64,000 bases of DNA from Bacteroidales bacterium (GTDB taxonomy: Bacteria; Bacteroidota; Bacteroidia; Bacteroidales; UBA932), in contig SUYM01000010.1 in NCBI GenBank assembly GCA_015060455.1, forward strand, positions 22,121 to 86,120, read 5' to 3'. Position numbers and translations under genes: made by a program. The notes beneath the pieces were generated by a model that was not told where the DNA came from, did not search any database, and was given only the letters and a program-made list of their open reading frames with translations. This document shows, one piece after another, positions 8,342 to 17,552 of the stretch (positions are counted from its first letter, which is position 1; each line of letters begins with the position of its first letter).

Positions 8342-9424
8342 TTATTTGATTTTGAGTATTTTCTTAATAGTAGGAAGAATATGTTCGGCATAGCGCATCA
8401 TACCGAGGTCAGTGAAATGAGTGCCATCGACAGTGGTGTCACCGTCATATCCGACCATGCCGTCTCCCTCCACAAAATATAGGTTCTTGTCTCCCTCCTT
8501 CCTGAGTTTGTCATAGAGCCTGCGCTGGGCATCGTTCTTAGCCTTTGTGATTCGCGCCGCCCCCCTGTCGAAGATGTCAGTTCCATGCAGGACAGCATTC
8601 TGGACAAGAATTATCGGGACATCCGGATGTGCGTCCCTGATGATGCGGAAAAAGGTCTCCGCCTTTTCGTCAATCATCTCTGCCGAGCAGTTGGGCACAT
8701 AGTCCAGAACAAAAAGACCCGGATCGGAATAGGAAGCCATAAGTTCGGCTATCTCGTAGTCGAGTTTCGCATTGCCGCTGAAACCGAGGTTAATGACCTC
8801 ACGGTCTATCATACGGGCAAGAATGTTCGTATGGGCCATTCCAGGACGGCTCGCACTGCACCCTTGAAGGATGCTGCTTCCGTACATGATGACCGGTTTC
8901 ATGTCATTTGGAGACATGATTTCCGGCTGTCCCAAGGTTCCGCCCTCCTCTATTCCTATCTTCAAAGAGGAGACACCGTCATAGAGCGGGAGATACAGCA
9001 TATATTCACGTGGGGCCTTGCCACAGACAAGTTTCACCTCGTTTTCGGCGCCCTCAGGTTTGGCACAGCGCAGATAACGCCATCCGTTCTCATCGCTCAG
9101 GGCATAAAGGTCAAGGCCCTTGACTCCGGTATCGGCCATGTGGGCCATACTCTTGTTGGAAAAGAGTTTCCACTTGAAATACAGGGACATAGACCCTTCC
9201 GCATAGAACCTGATATAAAGTCCGGCAGAGTTCCTGCCAAGTCCCCAGACAGGTTTGCGGGTGATGGGTTCAAGATATCCCGGCAGACGCTGATAGCGGG
9301 TCGGTGTGTCATCGGTTATCTTTCCGAAGACAGGAAACTCAGAAGCATCGTGCCACACGACTTCCTGTCCGTGGCAGATGATGCCCGACAGGAAAATGAT
9401 GAAGGTCAATAATACTCGTTTCAT
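8342..9424 (-). CDS. SGNH/GDSL-type esterase with GxDLY N-terminal domain
   Basis: 360 residues from the ATG at 9424; an upstream non-ATG start would overlap the preceding gene. The signal peptide is about residues 1-19. A beta-sandwich N-terminal domain carries the GxDLY motif at 103-107 (GLDLY). The SGNH hydrolase domain is about 175-360: block I GSS at 182-184 (likely nucleophile Ser184), Asn218 (FSGN) and a C-terminal D-G-T-H-F motif giving the Asp/His pair. Family members remove acyl groups, often acetyl, from carbohydrates. Its place in an HS locus would fit removal of O-acyl decorations, which is inference. It is probably periplasmic. Confidence 0.82.
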   Translation of the reverse strand: MKRVLLTFIIFLSGIICHGQEVVWHDASEFPVFGKITDDTPTRYQRLPGYLEPITRKPVWGLGRNSAGLYIRFYAEGSMSLYFKWKLFSNKSMAHMADTGVKGLDLYALSDENGWRYLRCAKPEGAENEVKLVCGKAPREYMLYLPLYDGVSSLKIGIEEGGTLGQPEIMSPNDMKPVIMYGSSILQGCSASRPGMAHTNILARMIDREVINLGFSGNAKLDYEIAELMASYSDPGLFVLDYVPNCSAEMIDEKAETFFRIIRDAHPDVPIILVQNAVLHGTDIFDRGAARITKAKNDAQRRLYDKLRKEGDKNLYFVEGDGMVGYDGDTTVDGTHFTDLGMMRYAEHILPTIKKILKIK

Positions 9425-9435
9425 TGCTGTATATG

Positions 9436-10656
9436 TTATTTGTATTTCTGCTCCCAGCATGGCACTCCGCCATTGCGGCTAAGGAACTGCATTGCGGCAC
9501 GGTGTGCTGTAAGTTCTGATTTCAATATCTTCCGGGGTGTGTGTTCGACAGGAGTACCGTCGTCATATACACCTGTATATCCGTGACTTCCGTTCTCGAC
9601 AGTCGTAGAAAGCGCGCCGCAATGGAAGGCAAGGACAGAAGTAAGGTTCATGCTGCCCGCCCCGGTCACAGGACGACGGCGCGTCTCCTTCTCCGGATCC
9701 ATGGTCTTCTTCAAGCCTCCAAGCGTCAGTTCAGTATGAACATGCGTATAGAGGTCCTGCCATGCTTTCAGAAGCACAGGCGGATATGCTGCTATGGTCG
9801 GGCTGAGCATCTCGATGAAGTAGTTGTCACGGGACACTCCGGTGTGCATGTTCATGATGATGTCCGGCATTTCTCTTTCCGCCACATCAAGGATGATGCG
9901 GTTTTCCGGCTGCACCTGACCGAAGAAGTTGTCGTGCATGAGATTGTAGCCGTTGTCGTTAGGATATGTTCCGGGGAACTCGAACTTGTCAAACGGGATC
10001 GGCACCCACTCCTTGCAGTCCGGCCATCCTATGAGTTGTCCTCCGTCACGACCTCCTGTATTGAGGTACTCATGCACATGGAAGGCATCCGGCTCATGTC
10101 CTCTGAACTTCTCCATCCTGATAGGAAGTCTGTCACGACCGTCCGGATTGCAGAGCGGAATGATGACGATACGGTCAAGGGAATCAAGCATGGAGACAAT
10201 CTCCGGCCACTCGTTGCCGTCAAGATCCTTGCCTGTCTCAAGAACGTTGATGAGGTTGACCGATCCGACAATGCCTTCAAGTTCAAAGCCATGCACACCT
10301 GCCATGGTCATATAGACCTTCTTGTCATTATCCTGTCCGCGATATGCGCTGATCTTCTTCACGCTTGACGCACCGGAATAGGTTGAAGTTCCCCTTCCCT
10401 GACGTGGCGAGCCGTATGTCACGCCATAAATCGGGCGTCCTCCGGCCGAATGTCCGAGGAGTTCCCACTGTCCCTTATGGACTTTCGTCTTGATGAAGTC
10501 ATTGACTTCCGCTGTTGTAGCCACCCAGAACGGAGGAATATCCTCGCGCTCCTGAAGATATTCTTCCGGAATATCGTATGAAAATAAGTCTGATTTCTGC
10601 TGCTGCACACACGCTGCAGACAGGCAGATGGTCAATAGTAGTGTCAGTTTTTTCAT
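9436..10656 (-). CDS. M14-family zinc carboxypeptidase-like lipoprotein
   Basis: 406 residues with lipobox CLSAAC (Cys16). The M14 zinc ligands are present: His122 and Glu125 in GVHGFE, and His271 in NMHTG. Asn170-Pro-Asp-Gly-Arg is the substrate-carboxylate-binding NPDGR motif, and Glu354 (TTVEN) is the likely catalytic Glu. The family cleaves C-terminal residues or peptide-like amides. A peptidase inside a glycosaminoglycan operon suggests action on the proteoglycan core or on serine-linked peptide stubs; this is inference. It sits between a lyase (1 base away) and the SGNH esterase (11 bases away), so it is surely co-transcribed. All key residues look intact. Confidence 0.85.
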   Translation of the reverse strand: MKKLTLLLTICLSAACVQQQKSDLFSYDIPEEYLQEREDIPPFWVATTAEVNDFIKTKVHKGQWELLGHSAGGRPIYGVTYGSPRQGRGTSTYSGASSVKKISAYRGQDNDKKVYMTMAGVHGFELEGIVGSVNLINVLETGKDLDGNEWPEIVSMLDSLDRIVIIPLCNPDGRDRLPIRMEKFRGHEPDAFHVHEYLNTGGRDGGQLIGWPDCKEWVPIPFDKFEFPGTYPNDNGYNLMHDNFFGQVQPENRIILDVAEREMPDIIMNMHTGVSRDNYFIEMLSPTIAAYPPVLLKAWQDLYTHVHTELTLGGLKKTMDPEKETRRRPVTGAGSMNLTSVLAFHCGALSTTVENGSHGYTGVYDDGTPVEHTPRKILKSELTAHRAAMQFLSRNGGVPCWEQKYK

Positions 10657-10657
10657 A

Positions 10658-13624
10658 TCAGTTGACTGTTATATTGCATCCGTATGTTCCGGACTTGTCA
10701 AAGGCAAGTCTCCATGATTTTCCGTTATATATAAAGGTAACTCCTATTTCAGCATCCGTTTCGAATGTCTCAGTCTGCGGCAGTGCTGCCAGAGATTCGT
10801 CCCCCACCTGGATCATGTGCATGAACACATCCTCCGTCCTTGCTTCCCCAGGTCTGACCTCCATCCTCCACTGACCGACCATAGGCCAGTCGTCATCAGG
10901 CACGGCTGTACCCTTCTCAGCAGGAAGCGGCCAGTTGCGTCCGTCAGACCAGAACTGTTTTCCCGGACCTCCTATCTTTTCAAGGACAGCGTCAGATGGG
11001 AAAAGAGTCCTGCAGATGGATTTGCCGCCCTGCGATGTCTCGCTGAACTCAAGACCGTCGATCACCGGCTCGGCAGCAGTATGATACAGCCAGGTCTTCG
11101 GATAGGATGCGTCGGTAGAATTGACCCTGTCAAACACAATGAACAGATCAGGCACGCACCACACAAACTCCCTCATCACTAGCGACGTCTTTGCAGAATT
11201 ATACGCTCCTGTGGCATCGGAAGCCAGATAGACATAATCATCTGTCTCTATATGGCATTTCAGCACAGAAGCCAGAAGTTGATTCTGACCACCGTCATTA
11301 GGCACCGGCAACACCTCTTCATCAGGAGCGGCATTTCCCCAATACTTAGGAAAAGTCTCACCAGGCATACGGACGGTCACGCAGTTGTGAGCGACTGTGC
11401 GGGCAAAATAATGCGACAGATGCTGTCCCGGTTCCGGACGCGTTCCGGAATCAAGTGCGCGATATCCGTGCTTGTATATTATGAAGTTATTGTTGTCATA
11501 ATGCTTGTGATTGGTCGGCACTCCACCGCTGACAAAGAGTGCATAAGTATCCCCCTCGCCCGTTCCCGTACGCATATACACCTGTCCCATAGTGTCGAAG
11601 TACTTTGACTTTATCGTCTGCGATGCAGGTGCAGAAACGGATTCCGGCTGCAAGGTGTGCATGAGTCTGATGAACGGGAAACGGTCCACAGATCTTCCGA
11701 CTGAGAACTGAGAGAGCATCTCAGATGCCTGAGACATGATATGGGGCTGTATTCTTCCATATATATTCACAATTTCACATATATGGTAGTTGATATCCTG
11801 ATATGGAAGCCTGCAATTTGAATGATGAACATCTCCGAATCCGAATTCCCTTGCACTGCCAGTCTTTTCCGGATCAGGCAGGCGCACCCAGTCAAGATAA
11901 TCCATATATTTCAGGACATAGTCCATTTCCATAGACAGATCGACACCTGTGGCTGACCGGTAGGTATGGAGGAAATTGAAGTCTGCCAAAGGATAGAACC
12001 CGAACGAATATACGGCACATGCCGAAGCGCCACCGCCTTTCTCCCCTGCCATTTCACGACGATATGATGCCATCTTCTGATGGAACTCATATCCGCTCCT
12101 GAACATCTGCGCACATTTTTCATCATTGATGCCTTCTCCATAAAAAACAAGACTCAGATACCATGGCAAGGCTGTTATTCCATACACGCCGGACGTGTGA
12201 TCCGATATGTTCTCCCTGTAACGTGATGCACGGACGCCCGAGCCATGCCATGCTATCTCATACATCACATTATACAGATCTGTCCCGAAGGATTCGCGTT
12301 CTGCTGCAGTCAGGTCATTATACAGCCAATCATAGGCGCAGAGAGCCGCTATCTGTGAATAGACATACCATGCGATGTTCAGATTGTTGTCAACGCGCAA
12401 CTGATAATAATCTATTGTTTCGCGAAGTATGGTCTTCGCGTATTCAAGATAGGTTCGGTCTCCGCTGATAAGCCACACCATAGCGGCATCTGACGCACGG
12501 AATCCTATTTCATGGTTGGTATTGTATTCTCCCGAAGCGGCAAGCGGATCCGGGAAGGAAATGCCTGCCGTCATCAGATCATCAACCCGCTTTTTCATCG
12601 CCGTATAATGCTTGCCGGCTGCACCCTGAGCATTTGTCCTGATACCAGGGAGGTCATCGGCAGTTATGAACATACGCGGATGTACTGTCCGTACAAGAGA
12701 TCCATCGACCCGCGACAGACGCTCTGCCGAAGACATATCTATGGACAGGATATTTCTTCTGTTAACGCCCATCTGCAACGAACATGACGGTATCTGACGC
12801 CGATACACTGCCTTGGAGGTAACAAGTTCCACTTCAAGGGAAGATATCTCGGCCGGCATGAGACATGCCCACACTCGCAGTCTTCCATCATCAAGAGGCA
12901 GGTCAGACACATCAAGAACAAGTCGGCCGCTTCCTGAAACCGCCTGCAACGACTGAGCCCTCAGATCAAGAGCGAACTCACCCGAAAGAATCACATTGGA
13001 GCCGGCAGTAAGATGCAGATATCTGACAGCCTCATCTGAAGGGATTTCCAATGACGTTAAAGTAATGTCAGCATGGGCAACCAATCTCTTCCAAAGCAGA
13101 GGGATACTCTCGGACGGGATCTCATCATAAGAATATATTGATCTTGCACACATAATGTCCGCCGCCTTGTCATACGAAGTCACAGAAGGTTTCTGCCACT
13201 CGGGAAGCGACACGGTAAGACCTGATGCATCAGCGAAGTCATCAGCAAGACAGGAAGAAGGGGATACACCAAAGAACAGCAGGTCATCAGATGCCTGCGG
13301 TTTGCTGACCTGCGCCGTAAACCTTGCCTTGGCACTATCCTCATCCAAGGCCTCCGACATGTATATGGACTTAGACCAGAGGGCGCCTTCCGAATAGCAG
13401 ACACCTATACGGTCACCGGCAGACCACTCGATCGTGTTTCCGTTCCAATGTGTCCTGGTAAGGGAATCCGGTGTATGGAAAGAAAGCGTAACCGGTTCCC
13501 CTGCAAAAGAATCATGACCCTCAGATACACCGACTGACAGGTTATCCTCCCGCTGACATGACATGCTGCACACCAACGACAGGACAAGCGCGAACTTCCA
13601 TATATATGCTGCTGAACTCTTCAT
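10658..13624 (-). CDS. Lipoprotein: fimbrillin-like module fused to heparinase II/III-like lyase
   Basis: 988 residues from the ATG at 13624; the longer frame upstream overlaps the previous gene. The lipobox is CSMSC (Cys23). Residues about 40-298 are the fimbrillin-like module shared with 896-3940. Residues about 312-988 match, almost throughout, the lyase at 13624-15813: HPRMF start, alpha-toroid, then beta-sandwich. Conserved candidates are His476 (NISDH), His706/His708 (NHKHYD), Asp725 (ALDSG) and His746 (TVAHN). The last three correspond to the metal-site residues of heparinase II. The expected reaction is beta-elimination at uronic acids of HS or a related glycosaminoglycan. The added module probably places it at the cell surface. 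Its start overlaps the upstream stop as TAATG, so translation is coupled. I cannot assign a PL family. Confidence 0.8.
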   Translation of the reverse strand: MKSSAAYIWKFALVLSLVCSMSCQREDNLSVGVSEGHDSFAGEPVTLSFHTPDSLTRTHWNGNTIEWSAGDRIGVCYSEGALWSKSIYMSEALDEDSAKARFTAQVSKPQASDDLLFFGVSPSSCLADDFADASGLTVSLPEWQKPSVTSYDKAADIMCARSIYSYDEIPSESIPLLWKRLVAHADITLTSLEIPSDEAVRYLHLTAGSNVILSGEFALDLRAQSLQAVSGSGRLVLDVSDLPLDDGRLRVWACLMPAEISSLEVELVTSKAVYRRQIPSCSLQMGVNRRNILSIDMSSAERLSRVDGSLVRTVHPRMFITADDLPGIRTNAQGAAGKHYTAMKKRVDDLMTAGISFPDPLAASGEYNTNHEIGFRASDAAMVWLISGDRTYLEYAKTILRETIDYYQLRVDNNLNIAWYVYSQIAALCAYDWLYNDLTAAERESFGTDLYNVMYEIAWHGSGVRASRYRENISDHTSGVYGITALPWYLSLVFYGEGINDEKCAQMFRSGYEFHQKMASYRREMAGEKGGGASACAVYSFGFYPLADFNFLHTYRSATGVDLSMEMDYVLKYMDYLDWVRLPDPEKTGSAREFGFGDVHHSNCRLPYQDINYHICEIVNIYGRIQPHIMSQASEMLSQFSVGRSVDRFPFIRLMHTLQPESVSAPASQTIKSKYFDTMGQVYMRTGTGEGDTYALFVSGGVPTNHKHYDNNNFIIYKHGYRALDSGTRPEPGQHLSHYFARTVAHNCVTVRMPGETFPKYWGNAAPDEEVLPVPNDGGQNQLLASVLKCHIETDDYVYLASDATGAYNSAKTSLVMREFVWCVPDLFIVFDRVNSTDASYPKTWLYHTAAEPVIDGLEFSETSQGGKSICRTLFPSDAVLEKIGGPGKQFWSDGRNWPLPAEKGTAVPDDDWPMVGQWRMEVRPGEARTEDVFMHMIQVGDESLAALPQTETFETDAEIGVTFIYNGKSWRLAFDKSGTYGCNITVN

Positions 13625-15813
13625 TATTTCTTTCCTTTTCCAGAAACGTCTATAGTGCATCCGTGAGAGGATTTCTTGTCAAAGGCAATACGGAATTTCT
13701 TTCCGTTGTATTTGAACTCCACACCGACAGCCGAATCATCTTCAAAGGTCTTTGTCTTAGGTAAGGAGGTCAATGTCTCATCTCCCACCTGAATGATGTG
13801 CATGAACATATCATCTGTACGGGCGGAACCTGGACGCACCTCCACCCTCCATTGTCCCACGAGCGGCCAGTCATTAGGCGGGATATTGCCTCTCTGGGCA
13901 TATCCGTAGTCCTCAGGTGTCAGTTCAGGTATGGCCCAGTTTCTGCCACCCGACCAGAACTGTCTGCCCGGACCGCCGATCTTCTCAACTTCTGCATCTG
14001 TCGGATACAAGGTGCGGCAGATGGACTTTCCGCCCTGTGACTTTTCCGAGAACTCCAGCGGGCCGTTGAATCTTGGTTCTTCCGCAGTATGATACAACCA
14101 TGATTTTTCATATTCAGCCTTATCCGACACGACCCTGTCAAATACCACGAACGCATCCGGAACGCACCAGATGAACTCTCTCACAACAAGTTCCGATTTA
14201 TCCTCATGGTAACATTTCGATGCATCAGAAGCCACATAGACATAGTCATCAGTCTCTTCAAGTGCAAGAAGTTCCGAACCGAGGATATCACATTGTCCTC
14301 CGTCATTGGGAAGTTCAAGAGTCTTGTCCTCGACTGCCGACGGGCCACCCCAATACTTAGGGAAGGTTTCACCCGGCATCATGATGGTCACACAGTTGTG
14401 AGCCACCGTACGAGCATAATAATATGGGAGATGCCAGCCGGGTTCCGGTCTTGTTCCCGAGTCAAGGGCACGGTATCCATGTTTGTATATGATGAAGTTG
14501 TTATTGTCATAATGCTTGTGCTGACGAGGCACTCCCCCGCTCACGAAAAGCACGTAAGTGTCATCATCACCGGTGCCGGAGCGCATATACAACTGGCCCA
14601 TTGTGTCAAAGTACAGGCTCTTGGACTGAGCGGGCTGCTGTGCATCCTCATCAACCTGTGAAAGAGGGTCGATCTTGTGAAGCAGACGCATGAACGGCAT
14701 CATATCCATCGGCCTGCGGGAAGTGAACATTCTCAACAGACGTGCTGCCACAGGCAATATCTCCGGGTGACTCTTTCCGAAAAGATTTGCAATCTCTGAC
14801 ACATGAGCATTCATGTGAGCATGAGGAAGGGAACATTTGTAGTGGTTGCAGTCGCCGAATCCGTATTCCCTGTTTCCCGGCAGCCTGATCCAGTCCATAT
14901 AGTTGAGGTAGCCCGTCATATAATCCAGTTTGCCGGATATGTCGATGCCGGTTGCCGACTGGAAGGTGTACATGAAGTTATACTCGGCATAAGGATAAAC
15001 CGCAAGGGCATATCCTGGCACTCCTGAGGCTCCTCCACCGTTGCTGCCCAGCATTTCTGCACGGAATGCAGTCATCTTCTGATTCATGTCGTATCCGTTA
15101 CGGAGCATATCCTCACAGAAAGAGTCATCAAAACCTTCCTTATAGAACGTCAGACCGATGTACCACGGAAGCGCAGTGATACCGTAGCATCCTGACTTAT
15201 GGTCACTTATGTTTTCTCTGAATCTCGCTTCCCTGATGCCGGGACCATGCCACGCAATCTCACACATCACGTTGAAGAGCGGCAATCCGAATGATTCCCT
15301 CTCACCGGGTGTCAGATCACGATATATCCAGTCATATGCACACATTGCACATATCTGGCTGAGTGCATACCACTCTATATTGAGGTTATTATCTACTCGG
15401 AGTCTATAATAATCTGTCAGCGCGCGCAATATCTGTTTGGTGAAAGCAAGGTACTTGACATCCTGCGTGATGAGATATACCATGGCGGCATCGGCGGCAT
15501 AGAATCCCCAGTTCCTGTTTTCCTTGCCTTCTCCCGTACGCACGAGAGGATCGGGGAACTCTATCGGCTTACCGATTTTCGAATCGACCCTCTTTTTCAT
15601 TGCATCGTATGTCTTTTTCTCGTAAGAGAATGCGGCCCTTCTTATCTGAGGCAGATCCGCCTTGGTCAGGAACATACGCGGATGCTCCGTCCTGATGCTT
15701 GTCATCCATGAATAATCACCCTCTTTGAGAGGTGCATCAGCATCAGCATCAGCAATGCCGGGGTTGAAAAGCATCGCCATAAGACAGAAGGCCAATATGT
15801 ACAATTTTCTCAT
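13624..15813 (-). CDS. Heparinase II/III-like polysaccharide lyase
   Basis: 729 residues with an N-terminal signal (about 1-22). Residues about 40-370 are an alpha/alpha toroid and 395-720 a beta-sandwich. Candidate catalytic and metal residues are His205 (NISDH), a Tyr-rich stretch at 268-282, His432/His434 (QHKHYD), Asp451 (ALDSG) and His472 (TVAHN). The C-terminal G-Q-W-R-V-E-V-R-P-G and IIQVGDE motifs parallel GEWRVEVTP and VIQVMD of the heparinase II at 46490-48841, though overall similarity to it is low. It is paralogous to the lyase part of 10658-13624 but lacks the lipid anchor and module, so the pair may serve periplasm and surface respectively. It follows SusD by 21 bases in the same operon. 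Confidence 0.82.
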   Translation of the reverse strand: MRKLYILAFCLMAMLFNPGIADADADAPLKEGDYSWMTSIRTEHPRMFLTKADLPQIRRAAFSYEKKTYDAMKKRVDSKIGKPIEFPDPLVRTGEGKENRNWGFYAADAAMVYLITQDVKYLAFTKQILRALTDYYRLRVDNNLNIEWYALSQICAMCAYDWIYRDLTPGERESFGLPLFNVMCEIAWHGPGIREARFRENISDHKSGCYGITALPWYIGLTFYKEGFDDSFCEDMLRNGYDMNQKMTAFRAEMLGSNGGGASGVPGYALAVYPYAEYNFMYTFQSATGIDISGKLDYMTGYLNYMDWIRLPGNREYGFGDCNHYKCSLPHAHMNAHVSEIANLFGKSHPEILPVAARLLRMFTSRRPMDMMPFMRLLHKIDPLSQVDEDAQQPAQSKSLYFDTMGQLYMRSGTGDDDTYVLFVSGGVPRQHKHYDNNNFIIYKHGYRALDSGTRPEPGWHLPYYYARTVAHNCVTIMMPGETFPKYWGGPSAVEDKTLELPNDGGQCDILGSELLALEETDDYVYVASDASKCYHEDKSELVVREFIWCVPDAFVVFDRVVSDKAEYEKSWLYHTAEEPRFNGPLEFSEKSQGGKSICRTLYPTDAEVEKIGGPGRQFWSGGRNWAIPELTPEDYGYAQRGNIPPNDWPLVGQWRVEVRPGSARTDDMFMHIIQVGDETLTSLPKTKTFEDDSAVGVEFKYNGKKFRIAFDKKSSHGCTIDVSGKGKK

Positions 15814-15834
15814 AATACAGCGAATTGTAGATTG

Positions 15835-17541
15835 CTAATTCCAGCCAGGATTCTGCTTATATCCGCAAAGATCGACCTCACGTTGAGGTATAGGGAGAAG
15901 TTCATGTTTACCCTTTATGGTATATTCTCCACCGAGGTAGTATTTCTGACCTGTGCTGTACCATGCGCTGTATGCCACATAAGTGTCCATCACTGTTTCG
16001 TAATAGATGCCCCATCTGATAAGGTCCTGACGACGATGCCCCTCGCCGACCATCTCCCAGCCACGCTCGTCACGGACAGCCTTCTGGAATCCGGCATAGT
16101 CAAGTCCGGAAACATCAGCATCAGCAGACGGAGTATTGACATCCTGACCGAATCCGCGGCGGCGGACCATGTTCAGAGCCTCGTAAGCCTCGGCGGTAGG
16201 ACCTGCATTGACTTCGTTGAGAGCCTCCGCATAGAGAAGAAGCACATCAGCATAACGCAGAACATACCAGTTGATGTTGGTGTAGTTGTTATCCACCTGA
16301 TAGTTGCTTGCCGGAACATAGATCTCCGTGTCCCACTTGCCGTTAGTCAACCTATAACTGTACTCAAACCTCCAGTTTTCTCTCCAGTCCTTATGCTGAT
16401 CCTTCCAAAGCCAGGCCATAAGGAAACTCACTTGCTGATTCTTTACACCATCTATTGTCTTTATGCAATACTTCTTCTTGCCATCCTTTGTATAGTTGTA
16501 GTCAGCATAAGAAATCCCAAACCTCAGATCCTTCTCATAATCCTTCCACGAGGTAAAAAATGGAGGATTGAGATAATAGAACACGTTATGGCCATGATTT
16601 CCACTTTCAAGTGCACCCTGAGTGACTCTCACTCCGTTTACATTACCTACCCTGCCGCACGACTCTGTTGTGGAAAGCGGAGACCAGTAAGACAGTTCGA
16701 TCAGGCTTTCCTTCGGATCCCATTTATTGCTTGCCGAATTGACCCACAACGTGTCGAAAGAAGGCAGAAGACCATGTTTCCCTGACTCGACAAGTTGCTT
16801 GGCCGTATTGGCGGCATCTTCCCATTTCGACTCATCCAGAACAGGATAGCCCGCCCATGTGGCATACACCTTTGCAAGCAGACCAAGCGCTCCGCCCTTT
16901 GAAATACGGAAGGAATTCGACCTGCGTACGTTATCTTCATCGGCATACGGCAGTATTCCAATGGCATCTTTCAGATCTTTCTCAATCTGTTCATAGACGG
17001 CTGTCGGATCGGCCTGTTTGTGCTCGTGAGCCGACTTATATGAATCCGCTGTATTCAGAACAAGAGGAACATTTCCGAACCATCTGACGAGTTCAAAATA
17101 CAGGAGCGCCCTGAGGGCCTTGGCCTCGGCAATGAACAATTCACATTTTTTCTGATCATCCTCGGTAAATTCCGGCATTTTCCGCCCCATCATCTCAAGA
17201 AAGTAGTTCGCATCGTATATGGCAGCGTACAGAGCCTGCCATGTCTGCTGGACATACGACGATGTCGCTGTAAAGGCATTGCACCCTTCAGTCCTTTGAG
17301 CAGTCAGCGAACTGCCTTCCGGCTTTGCCTCGTCTGTTGTAAGGTTGAAGATAAAAGGTAGATTATGACGGTATATGCCGTCAGACCCAAGTTGTTTATA
17401 TACACCTTGCAAGAGGAGTTCTGCCACATCTGCGTCTTTCACATAAGACTCATCCGCCTGATAAGCAGTTTCTTCAAGCGAGCACGATGCACCCATATAA
17501 GCCATAATGGTCAAGGAGAGGAACAAATATATCTTTTTCAT
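15835..17541 (-). CDS. susD: SusD/RagB-family outer-membrane lipoprotein (cassette 1)
   Basis: 568 residues from the ATG at 17541 (a GTG two codons upstream is less likely). The lipobox is MGASC (Cys20). Typical SusD blocks are an early LLLQGVYKQL helix, ALLYFELVRWFGNVPLVL about 150-170, and the C-terminal ALNMVRRRGFG and DERGWEMVGEGHRRQDLIRWG. SusD proteins form a lid over SusC and bind glycan at the surface. It lies 11 bases after susC. It is clearly paralogous to 29302-30987, but the middle region differs, which may reflect another ligand size or sulfation pattern. Confidence 0.95.
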   Translation of the reverse strand: MKKIYLFLSLTIMAYMGASCSLEETAYQADESYVKDADVAELLLQGVYKQLGSDGIYRHNLPFIFNLTTDEAKPEGSSLTAQRTEGCNAFTATSSYVQQTWQALYAAIYDANYFLEMMGRKMPEFTEDDQKKCELFIAEAKALRALLYFELVRWFGNVPLVLNTADSYKSAHEHKQADPTAVYEQIEKDLKDAIGILPYADEDNVRRSNSFRISKGGALGLLAKVYATWAGYPVLDESKWEDAANTAKQLVESGKHGLLPSFDTLWVNSASNKWDPKESLIELSYWSPLSTTESCGRVGNVNGVRVTQGALESGNHGHNVFYYLNPPFFTSWKDYEKDLRFGISYADYNYTKDGKKKYCIKTIDGVKNQQVSFLMAWLWKDQHKDWRENWRFEYSYRLTNGKWDTEIYVPASNYQVDNNYTNINWYVLRYADVLLLYAEALNEVNAGPTAEAYEALNMVRRRGFGQDVNTPSADADVSGLDYAGFQKAVRDERGWEMVGEGHRRQDLIRWGIYYETVMDTYVAYSAWYSTGQKYYLGGEYTIKGKHELLPIPQREVDLCGYKQNPGWN

Positions 17542-17552
17542 AGTCACGCTTA

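Noticed and set aside
8585..9412. Long open frame antisense to the SGNH esterase
   Set aside because: Basic, low-complexity translation with no family features; the opposite strand has clear catalytic motifs.
15832..16785. Open frame of more than 300 codons antisense to susD
   Set aside because: Arises from codon bias of susD; no recognisable domain.
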